Source: Desertivirga arenae
GTDB lineage: Bacteria > Bacteroidota > Bacteroidia > Sphingobacteriales > Sphingobacteriaceae
Direction of reading: 5' to 3'
Length of the DNA stretch: 64,000 nucleotides
Assembly: GCF_017355785.1 (NCBI RefSeq)
Contig: NZ_JAFEWE010000002.1
Span: 236,618 to 300,617, forward strand
Numbering within the stretch: position 1 is the stretch's first letter; each line of letters opens with the position of its first letter. The notes under the pieces were generated by a model. The model did no database searches and was not told where the DNA came from. It saw only the letters and a list, made by a program, of their open reading frames with translations. Positions 54,134-63,778 of the stretch are shown here, one piece after another. Both the position numbers and the translations under genes were made by a program.

Positions 54134-54166
54134 GAAAACAAAACAATAAGCCTTGATTTGATAAAT

Positions 54167-54274
54167 ATGGCCCAAAGATTTGACCACATACTTAGCATTA
54201 AAATTATCAATGTTCTCATTCTGGTGAACGTTGTCATTGTGCTCTTGGGTGAGGTCCAGTCGAAGGTGTTATAA
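54167..54274 (+). CDS. Branched-chain leader peptide of the ilv-leu operon
   Basis: The 35-codon frame starts with ATG at 54167 and ends with TAA at 54272-54274. It encodes six Ile, six Leu and seven Val, most of them in the middle block read as IKIINVLILVNVVIVLL. Such a density is typical of ilv leader peptides and is very unlikely by chance. Its last codons overlap the first arm of the attenuator. It senses charged Ile, Leu and Val tRNAs. Confidence 0.9.
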   Translation: MAQRFDHILSIKIINVLILVNVVIVLLGEVQSKVL

Positions 54275-54321
54275 GATAAAAATTCAGAAGCGCCTTCGAC
54301 AAATACGGAGGCGCTTTTTTT
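54259..54321 (+). promoter_or_regulatory. Three-segment transcription attenuator of the ilv-leu operon
   Basis: Segment 1 is GTCGAAGGTG (54259-54268, inside the leader frame), segment 2 is CGCCTTCGAC (54291-54300), and segment 3 is AGGCGCT (54309-54315) followed by T to 54321. Segment 2 pairs with 1 (antiterminator, with one G-T) or, through AGCGCCT (54289-54295), with 3 (terminator). A ribosome finishing the leader covers segment 1 and lets the terminator form. A stalled ribosome over the Ile/Leu/Val block leaves segment 1 free and prevents it. Confidence 0.87.
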
Positions 54322-54377
54322 ATGAGCAGGTTTATTTAAGACCATAAAAACCACAACATTAAAAATAGAAAAACCAC

Positions 54378-56090
54378 ATGGCGTCTGATAACACAGAAAG
54401 CACGACAGTAGTGAACGAAATAAATCGTTACAGCAAAACCCTTACTCAAGATCCGACACAGCCAGCTGCACAAGCAATGCTTTACGGAATAGGTTTGACT
54501 GATGAAGACATGAAAAAAGCACAGGTGGGTATTGCCAGTATGGGTTACGACGGTAACACTTGTAATATGCATCTGAATGATCTTGCCAAAATTGTGAAAG
54601 ACGGGGTGTGGGCTGAAGATCTTGTTGGTTTGATCTTTAATACTATTGGTGTGAGCGACGGTATGAGTAACGGTACAGATGGTATGCGTTATTCCCTAGT
54701 GAGCCGCGATGTTATCGCCGATTCAATTGAGGCAGTTTGTGGAGCGCAATACTACGATTCCTTAATTGCTCTCCCAGGTTGCGACAAAAACATGCCGGGA
54801 TCATTAATAGCAATGGGTCGTTTAAACCGACCTTCTATCATGGTATATGGTGGGACAATTGCGCCGGGACATTATAAAGGGGAAGACCTGAACATCGTTT
54901 CCGCTTTCGAAGCATTGGGGAAAAAGATTGCCGGTCAACTTGACGAAATAGACTTTAAAGAAATAATAAAAAACTCTTGCCCGAGCGCCGGTGCTTGCGG
55001 TGGTATATACACCGCAAACACAATGGCGGCAGCAATTGAAGCTTTAGGGATGAGTTTACCCTATTCTTCATCCAACCCAGCCTTGAGTGAGGATAAAAAA
55101 CAAGAGTGTTTGGCTGCAGGTAAAGCTATTCGTCTTTTGATGGAGCGCGATATTAAGCCGAAAGATATCATGACGAAAGAAGCATTTGAAAATGCTATCG
55201 TTACCATCATGGTCCTTGGAGGATCTACCAACGCGGTACTTCACCTTCTTGCTATTGCGAAAAGTGTAGATGTCGAGCTTAGTCAGGATGACTTCCAGGA
55301 AATATCTAATCGCATCCCTTTATTGGTAGATATGAAGCCGAGTGGGAGATACATGATGGAAGACCTTCATAAAATAGGAGGAGTTCCCGCGGTAATGAAA
55401 TACTGTTTAGAGCAAGGCTGGTTACATGGGGAGTGTTTAACCTGTACAGGAAAAACCCTTGCTGAAAACCTTTCTGAAGTTCCTTCCCTGGAATTTGAAA
55501 CTCAGAAGATCGTATTTCCAAAGGAAAATGCCATTAAAGCAACCGGTCACTTGCAAATCATTTATGGAAATCTTGCTGAAGGCGGTAGTGTCGCGAAGAT
55601 CACCGGAAAAGAGGGTGAACGTTTCGAAGGACCAGCACGCGTATTTGACGGAGAAAAAGAACTGATTGAAGGTATTTCATCTGGCCGGGTGCAAAAAGGA
55701 GATGTAGTGGTTATACGTAACGTAGGTCCAAAAGGGGGCCCTGGAATGCCTGAAATGTTAAAACCAACTTCTGCCCTTATCGGTGCAGGTCTTGGAAAAT
55801 CTGTTGCTTTAATCACAGATGGCCGCTTTAGTGGAGGAACTCATGGTTTCGTAGTAGGACATATTGTTCCTGAAGCTTACGAGGGCGGATTGATCGGATT
55901 AGTACAAGACAATGACATAATTGAGATAAATGCAGTTAATCGTTTAATGACTCTAAAAGTCTCAGAAGAGGTGATTGCAGAAAGAAAAGCTCAGTGGTCA
56001 CAACCAGAACTAAAAGTTAAAAAAGGATTGCTTTACAAATACGCCAAACAGGTTAGTTCTGCAGCTGAAGGCTGCGTAACCGACCTGTAG
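54378..56090 (+). CDS. ilvD: Dihydroxy-acid dehydratase
   Basis: This 570-residue Fe-S enzyme dehydrates 2,3-dihydroxy acids to 2-keto acids in valine and isoleucine synthesis. The cluster cysteines are in CDKNMPGS and [18 protein letters not shown], with a further one near the start (DGNTCNMHL). [19 protein letters not shown] near the C-terminus is the family signature. It is the first structural gene of the ilv-leu operon, 57 bases after the attenuator T run. Confidence 0.97.
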   Translation: MASDNTESTTVVNEINRYSKTLTQDPTQPAAQAMLYGIGLTDEDMKKAQVGIASMGYDGNTCNMHLNDLAKIVKDGVWAEDLVGLIFNTIGVSDGMSNGTDGMRYSLVSRDVIADSIEAVCGAQYYDSLIALPGCDKNMPGSLIAMGRLNRPSIMVYGGTIAPGHYKGEDLNIVSAFEALGKKIAGQLDEIDFKEIIKNSCPSAGACGGIYTANTMAAAIEALGMSLPYSSSNPALSEDKKQECLAAGKAIRLLMERDIKPKDIMTKEAFENAIVTIMVLGGSTNAVLHLLAIAKSVDVELSQDDFQEISNRIPLLVDMKPSGRYMMEDLHKIGGVPAVMKYCLEQGWLHGECLTCTGKTLAENLSEVPSLEFETQKIVFPKENAIKATGHLQIIYGNLAEGGSVAKITGKEGERFEGPARVFDGEKELIEGISSGRVQKGDVVVIRNVGPKGGPGMPEMLKPTSALIGAGLGKSVALITDGRFSGGTHGFVVGHIVPEAYEGGLIGLVQDNDIIEINAVNRLMTLKVSEEVIAERKAQWSQPELKVKKGLLYKYAKQVSSAAEGCVTDL

Positions 56091-56207
56091 CTCTGACTTG
56101 GACTCCTGAGGGGGGAATAAGATAGAGCAAAACAAGCGTCTATATATTTAAACATAAAAAACGAAGAAACAGGTTGAGATCCAATCTCGATTAAAATCAA
56201 TAAAACA

Positions 56208-57944
56208 ATGGAGACAGCACAACAGGAAGCAACATCTGCGGAGCAAAAGACAAGCATCGAACTTACTGGTTCGCAGGCTGTATTAGAAGCGCTGATAGCA
56301 GAAGGCACGGAGACCATTTTTGGTTATCCAGGTGGCGCTATCATGCCTATTTATGATGCCTTATATGATTATACTGAAAAGCTTAACCATATCCTCGTTC
56401 GCCATGAACAAGGTGGTATACACGCCGCCCAGGGATATGCACGTACTTCAGGTCGTGTCGGTGTTGTTTTCGCTACGAGTGGTCCGGGTGCAACAAACCT
56501 TATTACAGGTTTAGCAGACGCTCAGATAGATAGTACTCCATTGGTTTGTATTACGGGACAAGTATTTGCGCACCTTTTAGGTACTGATGCTTTCCAGGAG
56601 ACAGATGTAATTAACATTACAACTCCGGTAACTAAATGGAACTACCAGGTTACAGATGCTAATGAAATTCCCGAAGTTTTAGCGAAGGCCTTTTATATTG
56701 CAAAGACTGGAAGACCAGGACCGGTATTGATCGACATTACCAAAAATGCTCAGTTGCAGAAGTTCGAGTACAAAGGCTACAATTTCTGCAACCATATTCG
56801 CAGCTATCGTCCAAAACCAATCGTGCGTAAAGAATATATTGAGGAAGCAGCAAAGCTAATCAATGAAGCAAAAAAACCATTTGTTCTTTGGGGACAGGGT
56901 GTGATCCTGGGAAGTGCTGAGAAAGAATTCGCAGCATTTATTGAAAAATCAGGTATTCCTGCAGCATGGACAATCCTTGGTGCCGGTGCCATTCCTTCCG
57001 ATCACCCACTTAACGTAGGTATGCTTGGCATGCACGGTAATTATGGTCCAAACGTCCTGACTAATGAGTGTGATGTGTTGATCGCAATCGGAATGCGTTT
57101 CGACGACCGTGTTACTGGTCGTCTGGATAAATATGCTAAACAAGCAAAAGTTATTCACCTGGATATAGACCCTGCAGAAATTGATAAAAACGTTCAGACA
57201 ACGGTGCCTGTTTGGGGTGATTGTAAAGAAACCCTTCCCATCTTAACAGAATTAGTTGAAGCGAAACAACATCCAGAGTGGTTAGCAAAATTCAATGAAT
57301 TTACCCGTCAGGAAGTAGAGCAAGTGATCAAAGACGAGCTTTTCCCAAGCACAGAAGAGCTTACAATGGGAGAAGTTATTCAGCAGATCAATGAAATCAC
57401 TGGAGGTGAGGCGATTATTGTAACCGATGTTGGTCAGCATCAAATGGTAGCTTGTCGTTACGCGAAATTGAACAAAACTCGAAGTAATGTAACCAGCGGA
57501 GGTTTAGGAACAATGGGCTTCAGTTTACCAGCTGCTATTGGCGCTAAATTCGGGGCACCCGATCGTCCTGTTATTGCGGTAATTGGTGATGGTGGAGTTC
57601 AAATGACCATCCAGGAGTTGGGTACTATCATGCAGTTTGATGTAGATGTAAAAATTCTGATCCTTAACAATCAGTTTCTGGGAATGGTGCGTCAGTGGCA
57701 GCAATTATTCCACGACAGGAGATACTCTTTTGTAAATATCACAAGTCCTGATTATGTCAAGGTTGCTGAAGGATACCGGATTCCAGGTACAAGCGTAAGC
57801 AAAAGAGAGGATTTAAGACCAGCGCTGGAAAGGATGCTGAATGTAAAAGGATCATTCCTGCTTGAGGTAATGGTAACAAAAGAGAATAACGTATTCCCGA
57901 TGGTACCACAAGGCTGCAGCGTGAGTGAAATCAGATTAAAATAA
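56208..57944 (+). CDS. ilvB: Acetolactate synthase large subunit
   Basis: This 578-residue ThDP enzyme condenses pyruvate with pyruvate or 2-oxobutyrate. The start of the Pyr domain is FGYPGGAIMPIYDALYD with the catalytic Glu in VRHEQGGIHAAQGYAR, GTDAFQETDVINIT follows, and the ThDP diphosphate motif is GDGGVQMTIQELGTIMQFDVDVKILILNN. A short basic/acidic N-terminal extension precedes it. It pairs with the small subunit encoded 124 bases downstream. Confidence 0.97.
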   Translation: METAQQEATSAEQKTSIELTGSQAVLEALIAEGTETIFGYPGGAIMPIYDALYDYTEKLNHILVRHEQGGIHAAQGYARTSGRVGVVFATSGPGATNLITGLADAQIDSTPLVCITGQVFAHLLGTDAFQETDVINITTPVTKWNYQVTDANEIPEVLAKAFYIAKTGRPGPVLIDITKNAQLQKFEYKGYNFCNHIRSYRPKPIVRKEYIEEAAKLINEAKKPFVLWGQGVILGSAEKEFAAFIEKSGIPAAWTILGAGAIPSDHPLNVGMLGMHGNYGPNVLTNECDVLIAIGMRFDDRVTGRLDKYAKQAKVIHLDIDPAEIDKNVQTTVPVWGDCKETLPILTELVEAKQHPEWLAKFNEFTRQEVEQVIKDELFPSTEELTMGEVIQQINEITGGEAIIVTDVGQHQMVACRYAKLNKTRSNVTSGGLGTMGFSLPAAIGAKFGAPDRPVIAVIGDGGVQMTIQELGTIMQFDVDVKILILNNQFLGMVRQWQQLFHDRRYSFVNITSPDYVKVAEGYRIPGTSVSKREDLRPALERMLNVKGSFLLEVMVTKENNVFPMVPQGCSVSEIRLK

Positions 57945-58032
57945 GAGGTAAAAAACAAGGTAAAATAAGAGGTAAAAGGTTAAAGCTCAAAGGTAAAAGG
58001 TAGGGCAATAAAAGCGGAAAGCACAAAGCCAT
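57940..58032. repeat. Purine-rich interspersed repeat, copy B
   Basis: GGTAAAAGGTTAAAG (57971-57985) is followed after four bases by AAGGTAAAAGG (57990-58000). A tail of GGGCA, AAAAG, GGAAAGCA and AAAG units runs to 58032. The order and spacing match copy A at 6118-6228. It fills the ilvB-ilvN gap and is transcribed with the operon. Confidence 0.65.
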
Positions 58033-58068
58033 CATACATACCCCCTTACAGCTCTTAAAACAACAATC

Positions 58069-58680
58069 ATGACAGCTTACATCCCAAATCCTGAAAAGCA
58101 GGAATATAACATCACCGTTTATACCGAGAACCAGATTGGTCTTCTTACCCGTATCGCGATTATCTTCAGCAGAAGAAAGATCAACATTGAGAGTTTAAAC
58201 ACCTCTCCTTCTGAAATTGAAAGTATTCATCGTTTTAACATAGTAATTACAGAAACTGAAGCTGTGGTTCGCAAAGTCTGCAGACAGATCGAAAAGCAAG
58301 TTGAAGTTCTTAAGGTATATTACAACACGAACGAGGATGTAATTTGGCAAGAGATGGCGCTTTATAAGGTTCCAACTGACCAAATTGCAGAAAAAGCACT
58401 TGTGGAGCGTCTGCTTCGTGAAAACGGGGCACGCGCAGTGGTGATCAGACACGACTATACAGTATTTGAAACCACGGGCCATCGTGAGGAAACAGATGCG
58501 CTAATTGAAAGACTTCAACCATTCGGACTCATTGAATTTGTCCGTAGTGCGCGTGTTATGATTATCAAAGATAGCGAGGGCTTTAACCGAAAGTTAAGGG
58601 AGTTTGAATCCCTCGAACCGGGTCAAGAGGTAAGCGAGAACGAATTCCTGAACAGTGCCGACAAGGTATTTTCAATGTAG
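58069..58680 (+). CDS. ilvN: Acetolactate synthase small (regulatory) subunit
   Basis: This 203-residue protein has an N-terminal ACT domain (YNITVYTENQIGLLTRIAIIFSRRKINIESLN) that in this family binds valine for feedback inhibition, and a C-terminal ALS small-subunit domain (IEFVRSARVMIIK). It is somewhat longer than the roughly 160-residue E. coli forms. It is translated from its own start after the purine-rich repeat. Confidence 0.95.
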   Translation: MTAYIPNPEKQEYNITVYTENQIGLLTRIAIIFSRRKINIESLNTSPSEIESIHRFNIVITETEAVVRKVCRQIEKQVEVLKVYYNTNEDVIWQEMALYKVPTDQIAEKALVERLLRENGARAVVIRHDYTVFETTGHREETDALIERLQPFGLIEFVRSARVMIIKDSEGFNRKLREFESLEPGQEVSENEFLNSADKVFSM

Positions 58681-58799
58681 TAGAAAAAGACCTCTCTACA
58701 ACTATCGAGAAAAGTGATTGAATTCAGAGGGTATCTCAAACTATGCGTGAACAGTACCTCCTATTTTAAATATTTGAGCTAAATTAGCGCCGCTTTCAG

Positions 58800-58834
58800 G
58801 GAAGCTGCTTACACTTAAGCAATTGAAGGCTTCC
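58800..58834 (+). promoter_or_regulatory. Hairpin in the ilvN-ilvC gap
   Basis: GGAAGC (58800-58805) pairs with GCTTCC (58829-58834), and inside it TGCTT (58806-58810) pairs with AAGCA (58817-58821), leaving a bulge of seven bases. It lies 70 bases before ilvC in a 223-base gap. There is no T run, so it is not a standard terminator. Confidence 0.4.
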
Positions 58835-58903
58835 GGTGACAAATAGAAAAGGGAAATAAAACAAACTTTAACATAAAAATTAATAGAAATCAAGCAATAA
58901 AAA

Positions 58904-60385
58904 ATGGCAAATTATTTTAATACACTACCCCTTAGGGAACAATTAAACCAACTGGGTGTATGCGAATTCATGGACAATTCTGAATTTTCTGATGGTGTTA
59001 ATGCACTTAAAGGAAAGAAAATCGTAATCGTGGGTTGCGGAGCTCAAGGTTTAAATCAAGGTTTGAACTTAAGAGATAGTGGTTTAGATGTTAGTTATAC
59101 ATTGCGTAAAGAAGCTATCGAGCAGAAAAGAGATTCATGGAAAAATGCTACAAGCAACAATTTCACTGTTGGTACTTATGAAGAATTACTTCCAACTGCC
59201 GACCTTGTAATCAACCTTACTCCTGATAAGCAACACACGTCTGTAATTAACGCTGTAATGCCATTGATGAAACAGGGTGCTACTTTATCTTATTCTCACG
59301 GTTTCAACATCGTTGAAGAAGGTATGCAGATCCGTAAAGACATCACCGTAATCATGGTGGCTCCTAAATCACCAGGTTCAGAGGTTCGTTCTGAGTATGT
59401 ACGTGGTTTCGGTGTTCCTACCTTAATTGCTGTTCACCCTGAAAACGATCCTGAAGGAAAAGGATTAGAGTGGGCTAAAGCTTATTGTGTTGGTACCGGC
59501 GGTCATCGTGCTGGTGTTTTACGTTCATCTTTCGTAGCTGAAGTAAAATCTGATCTAATGGGTGAGCAGACTATCCTTTGTGGTTTGTTACAAACAGGTT
59601 CTATCCTTTCTTTTGACAAAATGGTTGAGAAAGGAATTGATGCTGGTTATGCTTCTAAATTAGTTCAGTACGGTGTTGAAGTGATCACTGAAGCTCTGAA
59701 ACACGGCGGAGTTTCTGGTATGATGGACCGCTTAAGCAATGTTGCTAAGATCAAAGCTTTTGAGGTTTCTGAAGAATTAAAAGACATCATGCGTCCTTTG
59801 TTCCAGAAACATCAGGATGATATCATGAGCGGAACATTTAGCCGTGTAATGATGGAAGACTGGGCTAACGGGGATGCAAACTTATTGAAGTGGAGAGCTG
59901 AAACTGGTGAAACTGCTTTCGAAAAAACTCCTGCTGGTGATGTTAAAATTGGCGAGCAAGAATACTTCGATAACTACTTACTAATGGTAGCTTTCGTTAG
60001 AGCTGGTGTTGAATTAGCTTTCGAAACAATGGTTGAGGCTGGTATCAAGCCAGAGTCGGCTTACTACGAATCACTACACGAAACTCCACTTATCGCGAAT
60101 ACTATCGCTCGTAAGAAATTGTTCGAAATGAACCGTGTAATTTCTGATACTGCTGAGTACGGTTGTTATTTATTCGATCAGGCTTGTAAACCTTTACTTG
60201 CTGATTTCATGAAGAAGGTTGATACTGACTTAGTTGGTAAGAACTTCAATGAAGGTAAGGATGGTTCTGTTGACAATCAGCAGCTGGTTGCAATCAACGA
60301 AACCCTGCGTAACCATGAAGTAGAAATTGTGGGTACAAAACTGCGTAAAGCAATGACCGCAATGAAAGCAATTAAAACAGTTTAA
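58904..60385 (+). CDS. ilvC: Ketol-acid reductoisomerase, long form (class II)
   Basis: This 493-residue enzyme isomerises and reduces acetolactate or acetohydroxybutyrate with NADPH. The nucleotide site is [23 protein letters not shown] near residue 35, and [13 protein letters not shown] and [13 protein letters not shown] carry metal-site residues. Its length, with a duplicated C-terminal knotted domain, is that of the E. coli class rather than the roughly 330-residue class I. Confidence 0.97.
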   Translation: MANYFNTLPLREQLNQLGVCEFMDNSEFSDGVNALKGKKIVIVGCGAQGLNQGLNLRDSGLDVSYTLRKEAIEQKRDSWKNATSNNFTVGTYEELLPTADLVINLTPDKQHTSVINAVMPLMKQGATLSYSHGFNIVEEGMQIRKDITVIMVAPKSPGSEVRSEYVRGFGVPTLIAVHPENDPEGKGLEWAKAYCVGTGGHRAGVLRSSFVAEVKSDLMGEQTILCGLLQTGSILSFDKMVEKGIDAGYASKLVQYGVEVITEALKHGGVSGMMDRLSNVAKIKAFEVSEELKDIMRPLFQKHQDDIMSGTFSRVMMEDWANGDANLLKWRAETGETAFEKTPAGDVKIGEQEYFDNYLLMVAFVRAGVELAFETMVEAGIKPESAYYESLHETPLIANTIARKKLFEMNRVISDTAEYGCYLFDQACKPLLADFMKKVDTDLVGKNFNEGKDGSVDNQQLVAINETLRNHEVEIVGTKLRKAMTAMKAIKTV

Positions 60386-60439
60386 ACTCCTTAGTCCTCT
60401 ATCAGAGAAAACTAGCGAGGCATAACTATAAATTTCTCA

Positions 60440-60467
60440 AAATCCCTCTCTTCCGGGAGAGGGATTT
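60440..60467. repeat. Perfect 11-bp hairpin between ilvC and the ABC gene
   Basis: AAATCCCTCTC (60440-60450) and GAGAGGGATTT (60457-60467) are perfectly complementary around six bases, 54 bases after ilvC. There is no T run. It may stabilise or process the mRNA and so set ilvC expression apart from the genes after it. Confidence 0.55.
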
Positions 60468-60509
60468 ATACTATAAAAGTTCTCCTTAACAGACATTAAC
60501 CATCAATAC

Positions 60510-62018
60510 ATGAACAATAGTAAGTCAAAGTCCGCATTTTCGGATTCAGGCGCTCAAGCTCTTGTTTTGATCCAGAATTTAAACCTTCAGTTTGCCCAGA
60601 AAAAGGTACTGAACAATTTAAGCTGGACGATAAAGCGTGGTGAAAACTGGTTGCTTGGAGGAACAAGCGGAAGTGGCAAAACATCCTTAGCTAAAGTAAT
60701 CGCAGGCCTATCAGGAACTGCCGAAGATGTCAAAATCGATTTCGTTAAAGAAGGACCACTACCCGCTAAAGTATTATTTGTAGAAAGCTGGTATCGTTTT
60801 AAAAATATAGAAGGTCTGTCCAATTTCTATTACCAACAAAGATACACCAGCTTACAAGCGAATGAAACGATCACCGTAGATGCAGAATTAAAGCATTATG
60901 GGAAGGAAAATAACTTAGAGGCTGAAGGATTGGAGAAGCTAATGGAAGCTTTAAATTTCTCAGCTCTAAAAAACTCGCAGTTACTTGAACTTTCAAGTGG
61001 CGAGCATAAGAAATTACAACTGGTAAAAGCACTATGGCTGAAGCCTCAATTACTCATCATAGATCAGCCTTATACAGGACTGGATGCTTTATCACGCAGA
61101 AGATTAAACAGCTTGCTGGATGACCTGTCAAAAAGAGGAGGTCAGTTCATCCTGATCTGCAACGATACAGAGTTACCAGAAAGCATCAACTGTTTCGCAG
61201 AAATTATCGACGGACAATTGAAAAGTTCAAACGCTCCTGAAGAAATTTCAGGTGCTTCATTGCGGCAGTCCAAAAGCTTACCTGAATTCCTACGGGCTAG
61301 ACCTGCTTATACCTCTGATGAAATCGTTCGGATGATCGATGTAAATATAATTTACGGAGAGAAGCAGGTTTTAAAGAATATTAATTGGAAAGTTAAAGCA
61401 GGTGAAAGGTGGCTTTTACAGGGGCCGAACGGTTCAGGAAAATCAACCCTGTTAAGTTTAATTAACGGCGATCATCCGCAATCTTATACCAACAATTTCT
61501 ATTTGTTTGGTAAGAAGCGCGGAAGTGGCGAAAGCATCTGGGATATCAAGGAACATATCGGGATTATCTCTCCTGAGTTTCACTGGTACTTTGATGCAAC
61601 ATCAACAGTTTGGCAAAGTATTGCTTCGGGTTTTTATGATTCTGTGGGTTTGTACAGGCAATTACCATATTCCAAAACTGCGAAAGTTAATGAACTGATC
61701 GATTTCTTTGAATTGACAGGAAATAAGAACGATTTGCTAAGTACTCTGCCGCTGGGAAAACAGCGACTGGTCCTACTGGCAAGAACGATTATTAAGAATC
61801 CGGAGCTACTGATTTTGGATGAACCTTGTCAGGGATTAGATCAGCAGCAAACAGTATACTTCAATCAGCTGGTGGATGAATTGAGCGTAAACGGAATGAC
61901 GATCATTTATGTAGGTCACTTCGCCTCAGCACTCCCCTCCTGCCTGGAGAAACGAATAGTTTTGAATGAAGGCGAAGTTGCAGCCATAGAGACTATTCAG
62001 GAAGACTGTTTAGCTTAA
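60510..62018 (+). CDS. Double ABC ATPase, ModF-like
   Basis: This 502-residue soluble protein has two ATP-binding cassettes. Cassette 1 (about 18-245) has Walker A GTSGSGKTS, signature LSSGEHKK and Walker B LLIIDQPYTGLD, where Gln replaces the catalytic Glu. Cassette 2 (about 275-495) has GPNGSGKST, a degenerate signature LPLGKQR and LLILDEPCQGLD. It has no membrane part. It resembles ModF-type proteins, whose role is unclear. It lies between ilvC and leuA in the same direction, which makes a link to branched-chain metabolism or transport possible but unproven. Confidence 0.85.
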   Translation: MNNSKSKSAFSDSGAQALVLIQNLNLQFAQKKVLNNLSWTIKRGENWLLGGTSGSGKTSLAKVIAGLSGTAEDVKIDFVKEGPLPAKVLFVESWYRFKNIEGLSNFYYQQRYTSLQANETITVDAELKHYGKENNLEAEGLEKLMEALNFSALKNSQLLELSSGEHKKLQLVKALWLKPQLLIIDQPYTGLDALSRRRLNSLLDDLSKRGGQFILICNDTELPESINCFAEIIDGQLKSSNAPEEISGASLRQSKSLPEFLRARPAYTSDEIVRMIDVNIIYGEKQVLKNINWKVKAGERWLLQGPNGSGKSTLLSLINGDHPQSYTNNFYLFGKKRGSGESIWDIKEHIGIISPEFHWYFDATSTVWQSIASGFYDSVGLYRQLPYSKTAKVNELIDFFELTGNKNDLLSTLPLGKQRLVLLARTIIKNPELLILDEPCQGLDQQQTVYFNQLVDELSVNGMTIIYVGHFASALPSCLEKRIVLNEGEVAAIETIQEDCLA

Positions 62019-62020
62019 AG

Positions 62021-62065
62021 ATGAAAATTAAGCGTTTAGTAATACCTGGAGATGGTATTCACTGA
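62021..62065 (+). pseudogene. Possible remnant of a leuB-type dehydrogenase start
   Basis: Two bases after the ABC gene, a 14-codon frame reads MKIKRLVIPGDGIH and stops. IPGDGI is the nucleotide-binding start of isopropylmalate and isocitrate dehydrogenases (usual IPGDGIGPE). The remaining 57 bases before leuA show no further homology by eye. It may be a relic of leuB left by a deletion, or a coincidence. Confidence 0.25.
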
Positions 62066-62122
62066 AACAAGAAATATGTAAAGAAAATGCATCTCCACCA
62101 CTAAATCAACAGAACAAAAACG

Positions 62123-63634
62123 ATGTTACACGATCCAAACCGTATTTATATTTTTGATACTACGCTGAGAGACGGCGAGCAGGTACCTGGTTCTCAATTA
62201 ACAACTCCTGAAAAAATCATTATCGCTGAGGCGCTGGAGAAACTCGGAGTTGATGTTATTGAAGCCGGTTTCCCGATCTCTAGTCCCGGCGACTTTCAAA
62301 GTGTGGTTGAATTATCCAAGGCTATTCGTGAGCCTATCATTTGTGCCTTAACCCGCGCAAATAAAGGGGATATTGATTGTGCAGCAGAAGCTCTCAAATT
62401 TGCTAAACGTCCGCGTATCCATACAGGTATCGGTTCTTCCGACATGCATATCCAGTACAAGTTCAATAGTACACGTGAAAAGATCCTTGAGCGTGGCGTT
62501 GAAGCGGTAAAGTATGCAAAGCAATTTGTAGAAGATGTTGAATTCTATGCAGAAGATGCTGGCCGTGCAGATAATGTTTTCTTAGCACAAATGATCGAAG
62601 CAGTGATCGCCGCCGGAGCAACCGTAGTGAATATTCCTGATACTAACGGATATTGTCTTCCTGAGCAATATGGTGAGAAGATCAAATTCCTGAAAGAGAA
62701 CGTTAAGAACATCGATCAGGCAATCATCTCTGTCCATTGCCATAACGACCTGGGTCTGGCTACAGCTAACAGTATTGCCGGTCTCCATAATGGTGCACGT
62801 CAGGTTGAATGTACCATCAACGGTATTGGCGAACGTGCAGGTAATACTTCTCTTGAAGAGGTTGTAATGATTCTGAATACCCATAAAGCTTTGGGCTACC
62901 ATGATTTGATAAACATCAATACAAAACATTTATATGGATTGAGTGGGATGGTTAGTCGGATGATGCGCATGCCAGTGCAACCAAACAAAGCAATTGTAGG
63001 TAAAAATGCTTTCGCACATAGTTCTGGAATACACCAGGACGGTTTCTTGAAACATCGCGAAAACTATGAGATCATCAACCCTGAAGACGTTGGTATTGAC
63101 TCAGCTGATATCGTTTTGACGGCTCGTAGCGGTCGTGCAGCCTTGAAGCATCACTTAGAGCGTTTAGGATACACCATAGAAAAGATCGACCTTGATCATA
63201 CTTATCAGAAATTTCTTGAACTGGCTGATGAGAAGAAAGAGGTTAAGGATGATGACCTGTTGAAACTGATGGGTGCTGATGAAACCAATTATAAAAACGG
63301 GATTAGCATTAATTCAATAAAGGTAACTACAGGCGATCAGGAGCAGCCGGAGGCAGAGATCAACCTTCATTTTAACGGAGAAGATCATACTGCTACAGCT
63401 ACAGGAAATGGTCCCGTAAGTGCAACTATCAATGCCATCCTTACTGTTCTCAAGAAAGATATCGAGATCAAAGAATTTAACATCCACTCGATCCACGGAG
63501 GTAGTGATGATGTAAGCAAGGTAGACATGAGGGTTATGTTCGAAGATAAATCGTACATGGGCTATGGTTTTAGCACCGATATAGTGAGGGCATCAGCTAA
63601 CGCATATCTCGATGCTTTAAACAAGTTCGTGTAA
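62123..63634 (+). CDS. leuA: 2-isopropylmalate synthase
   Basis: This 503-residue enzyme condenses acetyl-CoA with 2-ketoisovalerate, the first step of leucine synthesis. The metal and substrate motifs are [18 protein letters not shown] at the start, [20 protein letters not shown] near residue 200, and [16 protein letters not shown]. The C-terminal domain (about 370-503) is the LeuA regulatory domain that normally binds leucine. Citramalate synthase is an alternative, less likely given the operon. Confidence 0.93.
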   Translation: MLHDPNRIYIFDTTLRDGEQVPGSQLTTPEKIIIAEALEKLGVDVIEAGFPISSPGDFQSVVELSKAIREPIICALTRANKGDIDCAAEALKFAKRPRIHTGIGSSDMHIQYKFNSTREKILERGVEAVKYAKQFVEDVEFYAEDAGRADNVFLAQMIEAVIAAGATVVNIPDTNGYCLPEQYGEKIKFLKENVKNIDQAIISVHCHNDLGLATANSIAGLHNGARQVECTINGIGERAGNTSLEEVVMILNTHKALGYHDLININTKHLYGLSGMVSRMMRMPVQPNKAIVGKNAFAHSSGIHQDGFLKHRENYEIINPEDVGIDSADIVLTARSGRAALKHHLERLGYTIEKIDLDHTYQKFLELADEKKEVKDDDLLKLMGADETNYKNGISINSIKVTTGDQEQPEAEINLHFNGEDHTATATGNGPVSATINAILTVLKKDIEIKEFNIHSIHGGSDDVSKVDMRVMFEDKSYMGYGFSTDIVRASANAYLDALNKFV

Positions 63635-63778
63635 CAACTGTCTCCCTGCAAGGGGGATTTTAAACAGGCTACAACAAGCATTGAATTGATTTTGAAGTAA
63701 TTGCTTCAAAATGACTTAATAAAAGTACCCTTTAAACAATAAGGGTCGTTAAAGGAAATAGTAAAACTAAAAGTAGAA

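Noticed and set aside
54112-54354. Minus-strand open frame of 80 codons over the ilv leader
   Set aside because: It is the antisense shadow of a strongly biased leader peptide and the attenuator; it has no homology and no promoter.
58800-58834. Third amino acid attenuator before ilvC
   Set aside because: No leader frame rich in branched-chain codons and no T run were found in the gap.
62582-62929. 115-codon minus-strand frame within leuA
   Set aside because: It is antisense to the conserved LeuA catalytic core and has no own start region.
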